A stretch of DNA of 64,000 nt, taken from positions 11,598,546 through 11,662,545 of the forward strand of contig JAJEKV010000009.1 in the NCBI GenBank assembly GCA_021234155.1, written 5' to 3'. A model generated the notes under the pieces. The model worked only from the letters and a program-made list of their open reading frames with translations. It was not told the DNA's origin and made no database searches. Position 1 is the stretch's first letter. Every line of letters begins with the position of its first letter. Made by a program: the position numbers and the translations under genes. This DNA comes from Isoetes taiwanensis. Taxonomy: Eukaryota > Streptophyta > Lycopodiopsida > Isoetales > Isoetaceae. This document shows, one piece after another, positions 10,995 through 20,889 of the stretch.

Positions 10995-12325
10995 GGCCAC
11001 ACCATTCAAGATGCGATCACCTCCAACCCTAACGGTAAGCATTGTGTTATGAGTCCGGCAGGGATCTTATTAGAGAGATCCGACCGGGATCATTTTAGCG
11101 GTTGGGTTATATGCATCTTAGGTGGGGAACTGGGCATATAGGCATTCATGATAGGACGTAGGGCGTACTGATATACTGCAGAAGATCCTAGGCCTCAGCC
11201 TGGAGGCCTTTGTGTTATGAGTGCACTCTTAAGTTATTGGTATTTGCATCGATCCGAGACATCGGATCGCCATTCTAGAATGGGACGAGCATGCATGTCA
11301 TGCATGCATGCGGGCGGCGCATGCCCATTTTGGTTGGGAGTTCGCTATTTCAGGCGCGTTTCTGCATCGACGTCTCATCGGCGCTTCCTCCTTTCTCAGC
11401 AGTACCTTATTCTCTTTTTGTTTCCAGGTAGGGGAGGGGCTTCTTCCTGCCTGGTTTAGCCAATTTGGCGTCTCTTTCTTGCTATCCTTTACCGGCCTTT
11501 GGCCTCATCCTGTGACCTTCATCCTCGATCCTAGTTTGTAAGGAAGTTCTCTGGTAGTCGGGCGGTTTGTTGGTTTCTTGCGAGTCCCATTCTAGAATCG
11601 CATCGATCCGAGACATCGGATCGCCATTCTAGAATGGGACGAGCATGCATGTCATGCATGCATGCATGGCGGGCGATGCCCATTTTGGTTGGGAGTTCGC
11701 TATTTCAGTAGCGTTTTCATCCACGCCTCATCGGGCGCTTCCTCTTCTCTCAGATTACCTTATTCTCTTTGAACCCACCCTCCCCCCCTTCTTTGTTTAT
11801 TATATTTTGTACAAGTTCTGTTTATCATGTTTTTCCACCCGCTGGGTGATGTTTTTTTTCCACCCACCGGGTGATGCTATTCTCCTGTATATTTTCTCGC
11901 TTGTTGTGTTGAGATGTGCGTACAGTGTTGGCGGCATGCATCCGCTTTGACTTCTCCATGCGGGGTTTTGGGAGCGATTCTATGCCTTTACGCTTGTCTA
12001 AGCCCCTTTGCCGGGCTTATCACTAGGGTTTTTCCTCGAAAACCCGAAGGGCTGGGTTTTAATCCCGGTGATAAGCTTTCGGCAGGTACATCAGCCACTC
12101 ATTTATTAGCATTGTATTTGTTTTGGGGTCCAAATGATATAATTGGATTTTCCCTTTAATTTTCGTGGGTAGTTCGCATGTGTGCGGCTACCCACTGTCC
12201 ACCATTGTAGAAAATCTGCTGAGATGAATGAGAAGCCTATCTATGGCGGTTTGTTGGTTTCTTGCGAGTCCCATTCTAGAATGTAATTTCTTGCTGAGGA
12301 CAACATTAATCCGGGCGGGAGAGAA
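10995..12325 (+). other. 3' internal non-coding region of the Ty3 element
   Basis: It follows the pol stop and ends in a purine-rich tract (ccgggcgggagagaa) just before the 3' LTR. Both ends match the equivalent region at 55.17-55.97 kb, including 'aggcctcagcctggaggcc' and 'gttatgagtgcactctt'. About 1 kb of extra sequence with direct repeats lies between them. No gene is supported. Confidence 0.7.
11246..11770. repeat. Direct repeat of about 172 bp, 354 bp apart, rich in palindromes
   Basis: The segments 11,246-11,418 and 11,600-11,770 both begin GCATCGATCCGAGACATCGG and both contain CCATTCTAGAATGG and GCATGCATGTCATGCATGC. A shorter shared piece (ggcggtttgttggtttcttg) occurs at about 11,560 and again at about 12,245. 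The units carry several restriction-site-like perfect palindromes. Confidence 0.8.
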
Positions 12326-13120
12326 TGTGATGTTCCAGGTATTTATACGGTATACGTATGTATACTATGACAGGTCACCAATATTTAACTCGACCCCTAT
12401 GGGTCAATAGGGGATAACTTGCATTCACTTAAAATGGATTTTATTAGCTATGCTAATAAAATTAGTGGATAAATATCCTAATTATGCTAATTAGGTTATA
12501 TTTAGTTAAATGGAACCAATGGGCAAGCGCCACCTGGCCCAACTCGATTGGCCAAGTGGGACTTGCCAATTTGAGAGGAGAAATAGGGTCCTAACCCCAT
12601 TTCTGCCCCAAAATTGATTGGGGAAGAGGAGAGGAGAAGCAACTACCAGTTCTTGCCAACAGACCCGAAGAATGGAGGCTTTCCGTGATAATGGCTCCAA
12701 CCAAGAGACTGATTCAGATACTTGAATCGTGCTTATATTCTTTCTTTCTGCTTCCTCCGTGTATTGGGATTAAGGGAAGGGTAGAGACCTTAAAGCCTCT
12801 TAGAACTAGAGATGTTCCTAGTTAGACCCTTTAATACCCAATAATTGCGGTTTGTGCACAAGAACCCACATGGCTATGGAGGCTATCGCGTTATTCAGCA
12901 CCAAACAACGGGCACAATGGTGAAACGTGGGTGGGGTCTTGCCTAGCGTGGCTACAAGACTCCTACAATGTGCTAGGCTTATAGTCGATCCTCGAGGTGG
13001 GGCCGGGTATGGGTCCAACACCTCCTGGGTCGCGGGAGCATGCCTATATGGACGTCATGGGCTCGATGGGCGGATTTTGGGGGGTTCAAGTCGGGTACGA
13101 ATGGGGGAGCCGCTAAGACA
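12326..13120 (+). mobile_element. 3' LTR (partial) of the Ty3 element
   Basis: It begins TGTGATGTTCCAGG directly after the polypurine tract. It aligns by eye along about 800 bp with the LTR at 55,970, sharing 'ggattttattagctatgcta', 'cttccgtgtattggga', 'taatacccaataattgcgg' and 'cctagcgtggctac'. Similarity stops near 13,120, before the segment that carries the second LTR's internal duplication and its end. This copy is therefore truncated or of a different LTR subtype. Confidence 0.75.
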
Positions 13121-13454
13121 TAGCATAAATAGGTTAAAAGTCCAAAACCTTGTGAATGTACAATTAATATTTTGATTCAATTGAATTGTCATGCATGTGG
13201 TCCTCTCTAATATTGCAATATGTGCCCTTCTCAAGTTTTAAGCTTATATTGAGACTAGAGTCTGGCAGCAATCATGTCAAGGGGCCAGAGAGTTCTGGGT
13301 GCGGGGTAGATTAAGGTCGCATTGTGACTAGAGTCTGGTAGCAAGCAGGGATAGGTTCAATACTTTGTACGTTTTATACGTAATACGTATTATTTGTATG
13401 ATACAACACAAATTTACCGTATAATACGTAAAAAAACCGGCGTCGAAAGATTTT
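13121..13454. other. Spacer with a short direct repeat
   Basis: 'actagagtctggyagcaa' occurs near 13,255 and 13,330. From 13,365 the sequence is dominated by 'tacgtaatacgtatt'-type palindromic AT/CG phrases that lead into the palindrome array. No gene was found. Confidence 0.5.
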
Positions 13455-13600
13455 CACGTACGCGAAAAGAACTAAAGCGCACACGCGAAACTTTTTCCGC
13501 ATACAAATTTGAAATTTGAATTTCGCGTACGCGAAACCTTCTAAACCGCGTACGCGAAACTTTTTTCGCGTACACGAAATCATATAAAGCGCGTGGCGAA
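13455..13600. promoter_or_regulatory. Palindrome array (CGCGTACGCG-type) with TATA-like box
   Basis: About six related sites lie in 145 bp: cacgtacgcgaaa, gcacacgcgaaa, TTTCGCGTACGCGAAA (13,521-13,536, a perfect 16-bp palindrome), ccgcgtacgcgaaa, ttcgcgtacacgaaa and gcgcgtggcgaa. A CATATAAA box at 13,581-13,588 follows. The array lies just upstream of the unknown gene at 13.66-14.3 kb. An operator or promoter role is inferred from position. The TTTCGCG half-site resembles E2F-type sites, but this was not tested. Confidence 0.45.
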
Positions 13601-13659
13601 TTTTTTTTTACTTTTTTTTTTTTTCAAATTTGAAATTTGTCTCTTACGGTACCTCAAAT

Positions 13660-14308
13660 TTTTGCTGAGCTTGGAGAGCAGCTTGCCACTGATCCAACTA
13701 AGGCGGAGCTACTCTTAGTGGAGCTTGTGCAACACTTTATTGCCACCTTACCCTATCTTTCATCTCTCTGAGCGCTTTTTGATGAAGCTCAACCTCCTTC
13801 GGCAGCCTTATACCATCGTCGAGCAACCGGGCGAAGTCATGATGTTGGTTAAGTTTTATCCGCCCATTTGCGAGGATATCCCCAAGGAGGAAGCTATCCG
13901 GAGGGAGGCCGCCCGAATCAGAGAGCTGGCCCATGCGGATGACACTCGGGAGATGGAGAGGGGGGACCCTGAGGCTTGGGGGCATGAATATGTTTACCTG
14001 GGTGATGGGAGAGCTATCATCGACTGCAATCCCTTGGACCTTCCCCCATATGAATATGATGAGGCCACCCAAAGTTTTTCTTGGGGTGAGGTCCCATCTT
14101 ACCTTAACACCTGGATTACTTAACAGTGATTCAGCTGGATATGCAAGCGCCAGGCCGCTACCAGGCAGAACTGATCCGAAGGATCGCGGCCCGATGCTTT
14201 GCCGAAGTAGAGGAGAGCATGGCTGCTGCCCGTGCCGCACGTGAAGAGGCCGAGAGGGCCGAGCAACAACGGCAAGCGGAGGAGCTTGCCAAGCAAAATG
14301 TAATGTAA
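13660..14308 (+). pseudogene. Unknown frameshifted gene
   Basis: Three overlapping frames read as one protein if two frameshifts are allowed. An N-terminal piece 'ELGEQLATDPTKAELL' starts near 13,663. A 132-codon frame at 13,725-14,123 contains 'PGEVMMLVKFYPPICED'. The last frame, 14,126-14,308, ends in an Ala/Glu/Arg-rich helix (EEAERAEQQRQAEELAK) that is probably coiled coil. I do not recognise the family. No start codon is secure. It lies downstream of the palindrome array and TATA-like box, and abuts the 3' end of the LINE. The frameshifts lie outside the error-prone zone, so they may be genuine. Confidence 0.4.
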
Positions 14309-14736
14309 TATTATTATCACGCCCACTTTGGACCTTGAAAGGCCATGGAGCGGCAAATACACAATATTCATAGTTTCAGTACTAGTGAACGGTGTGCTTC
14401 TACAGCTTTAAAATAGTGACCAAGCAGCAAAGGGTCCTTATCAAGTAATGTCAGAAAATCATTAGCCCCAGATACGTAACCTCGCTTTCTAATCTCTTCA
14501 TAAGCCAACAAAGTAAAAACACATGGGCTTCATCTTCGATCAACTGCTCACACACCAAGCAAGCACCTCTCTTCTTTTGGAACATTGTACCATCTCGCCT
14601 GCTTCCACATGCAAATTCTATGGGAGCTTGTCCTATTTTGCTATGGACTCAAGCTTCAAGAATCTCTAATTTGTGCTTTCGTGCACGCTTTGTTCCGGCA
14701 GACCAACAACGGGTTTACTTCCTCAAATGTATGTGA

Positions 14737-16257
14737 TCATGCGTGATCCTTTGGTTGCCCATAATTTTTCCACAACACACGCCTCGTAATAGATCTCGGC
14801 CCCAAGCTCAAGATCCGCCAATCTTGCGCACTTATTCCCCAACGCTCAGCCCATTTTAGCAAATTTTGATACCATCCCGAGGAAGTAGATTGCGACATAG
14901 CTATCTTGGATAGGGCGCCCATCCGGGCTTCCGCTAAATCCCTGACAAAGGTTATTGCCTGATAGAGAGCTTCCGCTTCCAAAGGAAGCATGCCTGCCTC
15001 TGCTAGTATAATTGCAAAAGGAATCTGCTGTTTAACCCCCAATTCCTCACGGAGAAATACTTTCAACACTATTTCAATCTGCGACCAGTGATGTGCTGAG
15101 ATGCACGGCCCCCATATAGGTGATCCATAAAGGATAACGGTTTGCACTAATGTTTTGAATAAGATTTTCTTTAGCCCCCAGTCATTGAGAGAAGCTTTAT
15201 GACATCTAGTTATCATACCGTATAAAGCTGCTTTGCCACCTGCTATCCGTTTTCTGACACATTCTTTCCAGGAATATTTAGAAGAAAACTCTAATCCTAA
15301 ATATTTGTAACAATCCACTATTTCCAGAATATCACCTTTATACCTGAATACAGGCCTGTGAGTCGTCCCAAAGATCATCACTTTAGATTTGGCTAAATTG
15401 ACTTTCATGTGTCTAGCATCACAGAAAGCTGCTAGATTATCAAGGTGAGACTGCAAACCCTCTGGTTTATCTGCTAACAAAGCCACATCGTCAGCGTATA
15501 AGAGTAATTGAATAAGACAATCGCCCATGCGGGTGCCTGCTAAGCCTCTATGACTCAACCATTCCTCCAGCTCATCTATATAAAGACCAAACAAAGTAGG
15601 GGATAATGGGCACCCCTGCCGAACACCTATTGTGCTTTGGACCTCTGCAGCAAAATCATCAGACAACCTTACTATTACCTCTGAATATAGCTTAGCAATA
15701 GCTCCTCTTATTGCTTGTGGAACACCAAGTTGTTCCATTCTCGCCCCCCTCCTCCTTCCGGAACTCAGATCAAATGCTTTTGTGAAGTCTATAAATGCCA
15801 CAAACAGAGCTTGCCTAGGACCTTTAGCTTTTTCGATTAATACTCGCAGACTGAGCACATGATCAAGGGTACAATGATGTTTCCTGAAACCTGCTTGGCC
15901 TACAGCCCTTTTCTCATTTTCATCAGCCCAACAACTTAATTTTCTCTCCAACAGACTTCCCAACAGCTTTGCGAACATACTACCTATTAAGATTGTCCTG
16001 TAATTATGCACAATGTTCTTATCTCCAGCTTTATGGATCGGCAAAACTCTATTCTCCTTCCAATCCTGAGGCAACCCTTGCCTAACAGCATGGTTTAGTA
16101 AACTAGTGGCGATCTCCATGGACTTATTCCCACTCCATTTTAGTAGTTCTACAATCAGACCCTTCAGATCTGCGGCCTTTCCATTAGACATTTCATCCAA
16201 TGTGTTTTTAACATCATTAACTGTGAAAATGTCATGGTCTACATCCTCTGATTTCAT
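14737..16257 (-). CDS. LINE ORF2, reverse transcriptase portion
   Basis: A 506-codon frame without stop holds the whole RT palm. Markers are 'NYRTILIGSMFAKLLGSLL', 'GQAGFRKHHCTLDHVLSL', 'FVAFIDFTKAFDL' (first Asp), 'GVRQGCPLSPTLFGLYIDEL' and 'LLLYADDVALLA' (YADD catalytic pair), then 'VNLAKSKVMIFG'. These are standard non-LTR RT blocks, for synthesis of element cDNA at the nick. The upstream linker (16,258-16,795, with 'WWD') is in other frames, so ORF2 as a whole is not continuous. The C-terminal CCHC lies beyond the stop in another frame. Confidence 0.88.
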   Translation of the reverse strand: MKSEDVDHDIFTVNDVKNTLDEMSNGKAADLKGLIVELLKWSGNKSMEIATSLLNHAVRQGLPQDWKENRVLPIHKAGDKNIVHNYRTILIGSMFAKLLGSLLERKLSCWADENEKRAVGQAGFRKHHCTLDHVLSLRVLIEKAKGPRQALFVAFIDFTKAFDLSSGRRRGARMEQLGVPQAIRGAIAKLYSEVIVRLSDDFAAEVQSTIGVRQGCPLSPTLFGLYIDELEEWLSHRGLAGTRMGDCLIQLLLYADDVALLADKPEGLQSHLDNLAAFCDARHMKVNLAKSKVMIFGTTHRPVFRYKGDILEIVDCYKYLGLEFSSKYSWKECVRKRIAGGKAALYGMITRCHKASLNDWGLKKILFKTLVQTVILYGSPIWGPCISAHHWSQIEIVLKVFLREELGVKQQIPFAIILAEAGMLPLEAEALYQAITFVRDLAEARMGALSKIAMSQSTSSGWYQNLLKWAERWGISAQDWRILSLGPRSITRRVLWKNYGQPKDHA

Positions 16258-16798
16258 GGGTTCTACATTGGGTACCGAATAAATTTCCTAACCATATGCA
16301 AAGAACTCCCTTGGATCTAAGTTTGTCTGTGGTTTGCTTGCTTGAGATTTTCTTCCAAAATGTCTTGGGATGCTCGCAAACCAGTTCCCCGAGATTTTCC
16401 CCGCCTTCTCGAGGTAACTTCTTTTCTTCTTTCTTATAAAAGCTTTGTACCACTTTTGGCTTGCGCAAACAACAACCAGCAGTAGCTTTGCTCTAGCCAA
16501 ACGGCAATCCATATCCCACCAACCATTATATCCGTGTTTTCTTTGTCTTGTACATCCAAATGTACTCGTGGTCAGCCAGATGCAATACAGTTGAAAATTG
16601 AACTGCATCTTTTTCTACAATCCCTGACCATGTGACGTCTGGTAACAAACCCTCAAGACAATTCTTATATTGGTCTCTCTTCCTGTGATCTAGCTTCAGC
16701 TTGGGCACAAACTTGGCCTCACTTTTCTTGAAAGGAACAAAACCTGCCAATTCAAAATACAATGGCGATGATCGACTCGCAAACTTTGTTCGCACACC

Positions 16799-17536
16799 TT
16801 AAAACTCCGCACCGAAGTTTTGCTTATTAGCTAGCAGATAGTCAACTGTGCTTGAGCCCAAATGACTATAGCATGTGTTTTTGCATGAGTCCGGGAAGCT
16901 AGTAATGCCATTTAATATTTTGAGGTTACATATTGTCCCTAACTCCAAGAATAGATCACCTGAACTATTTTTCACAGAATCTGCAGATTGCCTTTTGAAG
17001 GATACATCTTCATCCTCTATCAGACGAACATCACCCAATGTTTCATAAGAGGTCGCTTGCAGGTTCTTGGTTCGTGCATTGAAGTCACCAACCAAAAGTG
17101 TTTCACACAAATCTGAAATCTTAAGAGTATCTTTACAAAGCTCATGAAATGGATTTGCCCTGCCTAATTCGACATGATCATAAATGCACATGTTCAGTGG
17201 AGCAAAGTAGCATAATGCAATATACTTGCTTTCACGCAGCATGTCAATCCTTATCCACAAATATTGATTCAGTTTATGCTTAGAGTGCAGATGGATGCGA
17301 TGTGCCATATCAGATTTTGCGTATGCAGCAATGCCTCCAAACCCTCTTCCTGCGCCTGGTTCCTTTTCATTCCATGCACTTCCCACAAAAGAAAACCCAT
17401 GTAAGTCAGGAAGGGCTCGTGATTGGTGTTCCCAAGTTTCAGAGAGCAATAATAGGTCTACATCTTGCCAAGCTGCCACCGAGGCCTCCATTCTCTCCTG
17501 AGATAGCCCACGGACGTTCCATGCTAACACCTTCAA
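16799..17536 (-). CDS. LINE ORF2, endonuclease portion (interrupted by stop)
   Basis: The 245 codons begin MKVLAWNVRGLSQ, the classic start of an APE-like endonuclease (WN.RG). 'LLLLSETW' carries the catalytic Glu. 'LLVGDFNARTKN' has the Asp/Asn pair, and 'STVDYLLA' is the 'S.IDY' motif. The enzyme nicks target DNA for target-primed reverse transcription. The frame meets a TAA after 'NFGAEF', but the same frame stays open just beyond it (to about 16,526), so a single nonsense mutation separates the endonuclease from the rest of ORF2. The terminal 'SDH' motif is degenerate (SSPLYFEL). Confidence 0.8.
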   Translation of the reverse strand: MKVLAWNVRGLSQERMEASVAAWQDVDLLLLSETWEHQSRALPDLHGFSFVGSAWNEKEPGAGRGFGGIAAYAKSDMAHRIHLHSKHKLNQYLWIRIDMLRESKYIALCYFAPLNMCIYDHVELGRANPFHELCKDTLKISDLCETLLVGDFNARTKNLQATSYETLGDVRLIEDEDVSFKRQSADSVKNSSGDLFLELGTICNLKILNGITSFPDSCKNTCYSHLGSSTVDYLLANKQNFGAEF

Positions 17537-17548
17537 GGCCCGAAATTC

Positions 17549-18187
17549 CTATTCTTTTCTCCGCTTAGTTATAACTGCCTTCCCACTGCTGTCCAAGAAT
17601 GCTACGACACCATTTGCCCTTGCCTCTTTTACCTTGATCCATTCTTTCTTTCTGGTTTCCAATTGTGCTGGAGTTAGATCCTGGTCCAGCCAAATTGGAT
17701 GGCCTTTTAAGGCACTACGATTTTGCATAACTCTATTTCTGTCCTCCTCAGTTTTAAATTTAACTAGAATAGGTCTTTTAGAACCCTGTTTGCCTATTCG
17801 TCTGCAATGTATGTATTGAGGCTCATGAAGATGCATGGTGTCTCTGAAAAACTCATCAAGTACTCTGGAGACATCCTCACCTTCATGTTCTGTCAGGCCT
17901 GAAATTTTTAAGTTTCGGGCCCTGGCTTGTTGCTCAATACTCTCAGACAAAACCCTGTCATGGTGCAAGATCATTTGCTCCTTGGTGGTTTCAGCCACCA
18001 AGTTTGCCAGCCTGGATTGAGTTTTTAGCTCTTGATTCTGAGATTGGAGTTCCCTGTTCTGTGCACTTAGATCATTAACAGCTAACCTGAGTTTTTGCAC
18101 TTCATCCTTCAATTCCAAGAGCAGGAGCATCACGGGATCTTCCGCATCATCCTGTGACGAGGAACTGGCCTTCCTTCTCGCACCCAT
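17549..18187 (-). CDS. LINE ORF1 protein (coiled coil, nucleic-acid-binding)
   Basis: This 212-residue frame has an intact ATG. Residues about 20-65 form a heptad-like Leu/Glu/Gln-rich coiled coil (ELKDEVQKLRLAVNDLSAQN), which in LINE ORF1 proteins drives oligomer formation. It is followed by 'ARNLKISGLTEHEGED', the signature of the RRM-like domain of L1-type ORF1p, then 'RPILVKFKTEEDRNRVM' and a basic C terminus (ITKRRKE). These proteins bind element RNA in the cytoplasm and act as chaperones during target-primed reverse transcription. ORF2 starts 13 bp downstream of the ORF1 stop, the usual dicistronic layout. Confidence 0.8.
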   Translation of the reverse strand: MGARRKASSSSQDDAEDPVMLLLLELKDEVQKLRLAVNDLSAQNRELQSQNQELKTQSRLANLVAETTKEQMILHHDRVLSESIEQQARARNLKISGLTEHEGEDVSRVLDEFFRDTMHLHEPQYIHCRRIGKQGSKRPILVKFKTEEDRNRVMQNRSALKGHPIWLDQDLTPAQLETRKKEWIKVKEARANGVVAFLDSSGKAVITKRRKE

Positions 18188-18407
18188 CGTGCTACGATCT
18201 CTAACTTCCTGTCGACGTCAAGGGTAGGAGGAATAGTGCCGCCAATTTTAGCGCCGTTCCTTAGCGCCGTTCACCTGTCCTTCGCCTCCATAGATCCAGT
18301 AGCTCCAAACACAACAACTTCGCTAGAAGTTTTTCTCTTGGATCAACTGCTTCTTCTAAGAAGACTAACCAAACACAGAGCAAGAGACCCAGCGCCGCCC
18401 GGATCAA

Positions 18408-18923
18408 ATGGAGAAGCCTTCCGTTAAGCGACGGCACAAATCCACCGCCCACAAGTCTGGGAGTCAGTACAAGGAAAAGCTCAAGACTGTCGGGGGAATT
18501 GGAAAGGCCACCAACACTGCCCGCCGGCAAGGACGAGTGGATGCCGCACGACCCCACCCAGTCTCTGGGGGCAAGACCTTGCCCAAGAAGCCTGCGCAGA
18601 CTTAGAGGGCAGCCACCTCGAGGAAACCTCATCGGTTTAGATTGGATACCGTGGCCTTATGGGAGATCCGTAAGTACCAAAAGACCACGAAGTTGCTATT
18701 ACGGAAGCTGCCCTTCCAGTGGTTGGTCCGCGAAATTGCTCAAGAACTCAAGACCAACTTGCGATTCCAAACGTTTGCTATTTTAGCACTGCAGGAGGCT
18801 GTTGAGGCTTATCTAATAGCCCTTTTTGGGGATACGAATCTTTGCGCCATCCACGCGAAGAGGGTCACTAGTATGACCAAAGATTTGGCTCTCGCCCGAA
18901 GAATTCGGGGAGACTACAACTAG
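18408..18923 (+). pseudogene. Histone H3-like gene with one in-frame stop
   Basis: From about 18,620 the frame encodes a complete H3 histone fold: [59 protein letters not shown] and [17 protein letters not shown], then LARRIRG. By eye it is roughly three quarters identical to canonical H3. Loop 1 has no insertion, unlike most CENH3. Unusual changes are Trp for Arg in 'ALWEIRKY' and 'PFQWLVRE', and 'ILALQ' for 'VAALQ'. The tail is long and basic; its end, GGKTLPKKPAQT, resembles the H3 tail, but a TAG at 18,603 interrupts the same frame before the fold. It starts about 170 bp from the LINE 5' end and points away from it. It may be a retro-copied or element-borne H3 variant. No intron is visible. 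Confidence 0.8.
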
Positions 18924-19162
18924 CTTGTCCATCAAGCATCTTTTTGTATCAATTTTGTATAGATATGAATATAATGGGAATTTGTTTACTAAAACTCTGT
19001 TTCAAAATAAATAATAATAAAAAATAAATAATTTCAATAATTATTTAAATATTGATGCTGATGTCAGCATAAAAGTAAAAAGGTACTTAAAAGTTTTTAG
19101 GGTTTCATTTGCTATTTCTTATCTCTTCTTCTGCCCTCCTCCTCCACGCATCTGCAGCGCCA

Positions 19163-20540
19163 ATGATGACCCCAACCCTGCTTCAATGGTATCAGGATGG
19201 AGAGGACTGGGACTCTCCAGTCCCCTTTGACCTTTTATAGCTATTCCTCCTCCAGAAGATAGAACTCATAGCCAACATGCAGAGTCATCCTGACTATGCG
19301 GGCTTCCTTGAATTCTATACTCAAGACATGCTTTCCCTTTGCATTCCCTTAGGAGATCCGCCCCAACTCTACATAGAACGAGTTGTAGTAGGGAAATGCT
19401 GGGAGGAGACACACATGCATACAATGTGCTCAAGGGCAAACTTCGATGGGGTCGCAGTCCACCAATGATTATACACATGAAGGCCAACAATACCTTGAAG
19501 TGGCCTTTGCACTGGCCATTCTTATGGACAAGTATGTGGAGGATGACACCCTACCAGCAGAGAAGGGCAAGGTACCTGAGTCTTCAGATGATGAAGAAGA
19601 CGAGTATATCAGGATGGATAACTTTGTCCGATGGAAGCAGTTGGCAGAACAGATGCCGCCACACCAAGATCAGGGAGCACGGTTGACCGGATTGGATGCC
19701 CTTCTGGTTATCTATCACCAAGGGCAGGAGTTCCTCCTATTGGAGGATATTCTCTGGACATACCATGTAGTGGTCAGTTTGAAGGGTCGAACTAAAGCAC
19801 AAGTGCTTTATGAACTTGCCGAATATTGCATGGATGACTTTATTGATTTTATGTCAGTTGAGCTCCCTCCAGAGGTACAACAACTGCTACAATTTCATCA
19901 AGAAATTATCGAGCCAACCGATACTCTTCTTCGGCTAAGGGATCTTGTGCTTCAAGATCCTCCATCTCAACCTCCTCCGGAAGCCTTCACGGCCATGGGA
20001 CCTCATGTCCCAAACATCAATATGGTTGATGTTCCTTTCGAGTCAGATGAAGAAGGGGAAGACCTTTACCATAACCCCAGCCATCTGAGGGAGGAGGGAA
20101 GAGGTCACCATGGACTGCGATAAAGAAGTGGCTACCTCGGTCACACCTGAGGGCAAAGCGTTGGGAATCACCTCACACCTTCTTCTTATCGGCTTTTCGG
20201 CAAGGGCAGGTCCTTTTTGTAGCAGAGACCTGGCCCCAGAAGCTGAAGCATCGTGGTGGAACCTCCGTGCGTTGTCCACCCTGGCGGGCCACAAGAAGCT
20301 CCCTTATCGCATTTTTACTTATGTACTGGTGCGCCGGGACTTCGTCCTTACCGCCTTGGGCCAGGACATAGCACCGTGGATGAGCGTGAAGCTCGTTACG
20401 GCAGCCCCTTTGGCTACTGCCTATCCACCATAGGTTGCTTCTCTTGCAGCCACCATTGTAGATCCAGGGGTTACCCTGCTACGCCATCGACCGCCACCAT
20501 CACCCCCTACACCGATGGATCAGGACGCGGGCCTAGCTCC
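19163..20540 (+). pseudogene. Unknown acidic, Leu-rich gene in two parts
   Basis: The frame starts ATGATGACC ('MMTPTLLQWYQDGEDWDSP'), passes one TAG, then continues 'QSHPDYAGFLEFYTQDML'. A single frameshift near 19,400 (absent in the second copy, which instead has other breaks) leads into 19,446-20,123. That part has a strongly acidic stretch (SSDDEEDEYIRMD), a Leu-rich region and a second acidic stretch (ESDEEGEDLY). A third frame, 20,110-20,433 and beyond one stop to about 20,540, ends Pro-rich (RPPPSPPTPMDQDAG). I do not recognise the family. A Gag- or scaffold-like structural protein is possible from composition only. Much of the breakage may be sequence error. Confidence 0.4.
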
Positions 20541-20888
20541 TAGATATACATATGAGGCATTATAGAGTACGGCCTTTGGCCACTCAAATATATGTATTAT
20601 TGCATCAACAATTTTGATGCCTTTTTTTAATACAAGAAAATTTGTTTTCCTATATTGCTTGTCTCTCTTTTTGAGGACTTTCAAGTATAAAACCATCATT
20701 CAATTAAATTGGGATTATGTCTTAATTTTGGGACAAATTTCATATTGCATGTTTTTAGTAGCATATTCAAATTCACACATTCACCTCAAAATTATGAAAA
20801 CGTAATATCATGTTATTTACAAAATAGTCAATATTTCACAATATAGCACCATATCATAAAAACGTGATAACAAAAATTTACATAGTTA
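20541..20888. other. AT-rich intergenic spacer between convergent genes
   Basis: It separates the end of the plus-strand unknown gene from the 3' end of the minus-strand DUF7869 gene. It probably holds both 3' untranslated regions. No further feature is visible. Confidence 0.5.
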
Positions 20889-20889
20889 T

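Larger units (their letters stand above)
14320..18240 (-). mobile_element. Non-LTR retrotransposon (LINE), minus strand
   Basis: In element order (right to left) it has an ORF1 with coiled coil and RNA-binding region, an APE-type endonuclease, a linker with WWD motif, a reverse transcriptase with YADD box, and a C-terminal CCHC (CLVC...H...C near 14,540-14,570). The frame is broken after the endonuclease (an in-frame TAA at 16,799), between linker and RT, and after 14,737. The copy is therefore defective but well preserved. The 3' end is near 14,320 in an AT-rich 'taatattatta' stretch. The RT part from 15,266 onward is repeated at 35.67 kb. Confidence 0.85.

Noticed and set aside
13737-14240. 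Minus-strand 167-codon ORF
   Set aside because: It is antisense to the plus-strand frames, which have more natural composition and a promoter-like region upstream.
18261-18632. Minus-strand 123-codon ORF
   Set aside because: It is antisense to the H3-like gene, whose fold is clearly recognisable on the plus strand.
18408-18923. Calling the H3-like gene CENH3
   Set aside because: Loop 1 lacks the usual insertion and Trp, and most of the fold matches canonical H3; only 'LALQ' is CENH3-like.
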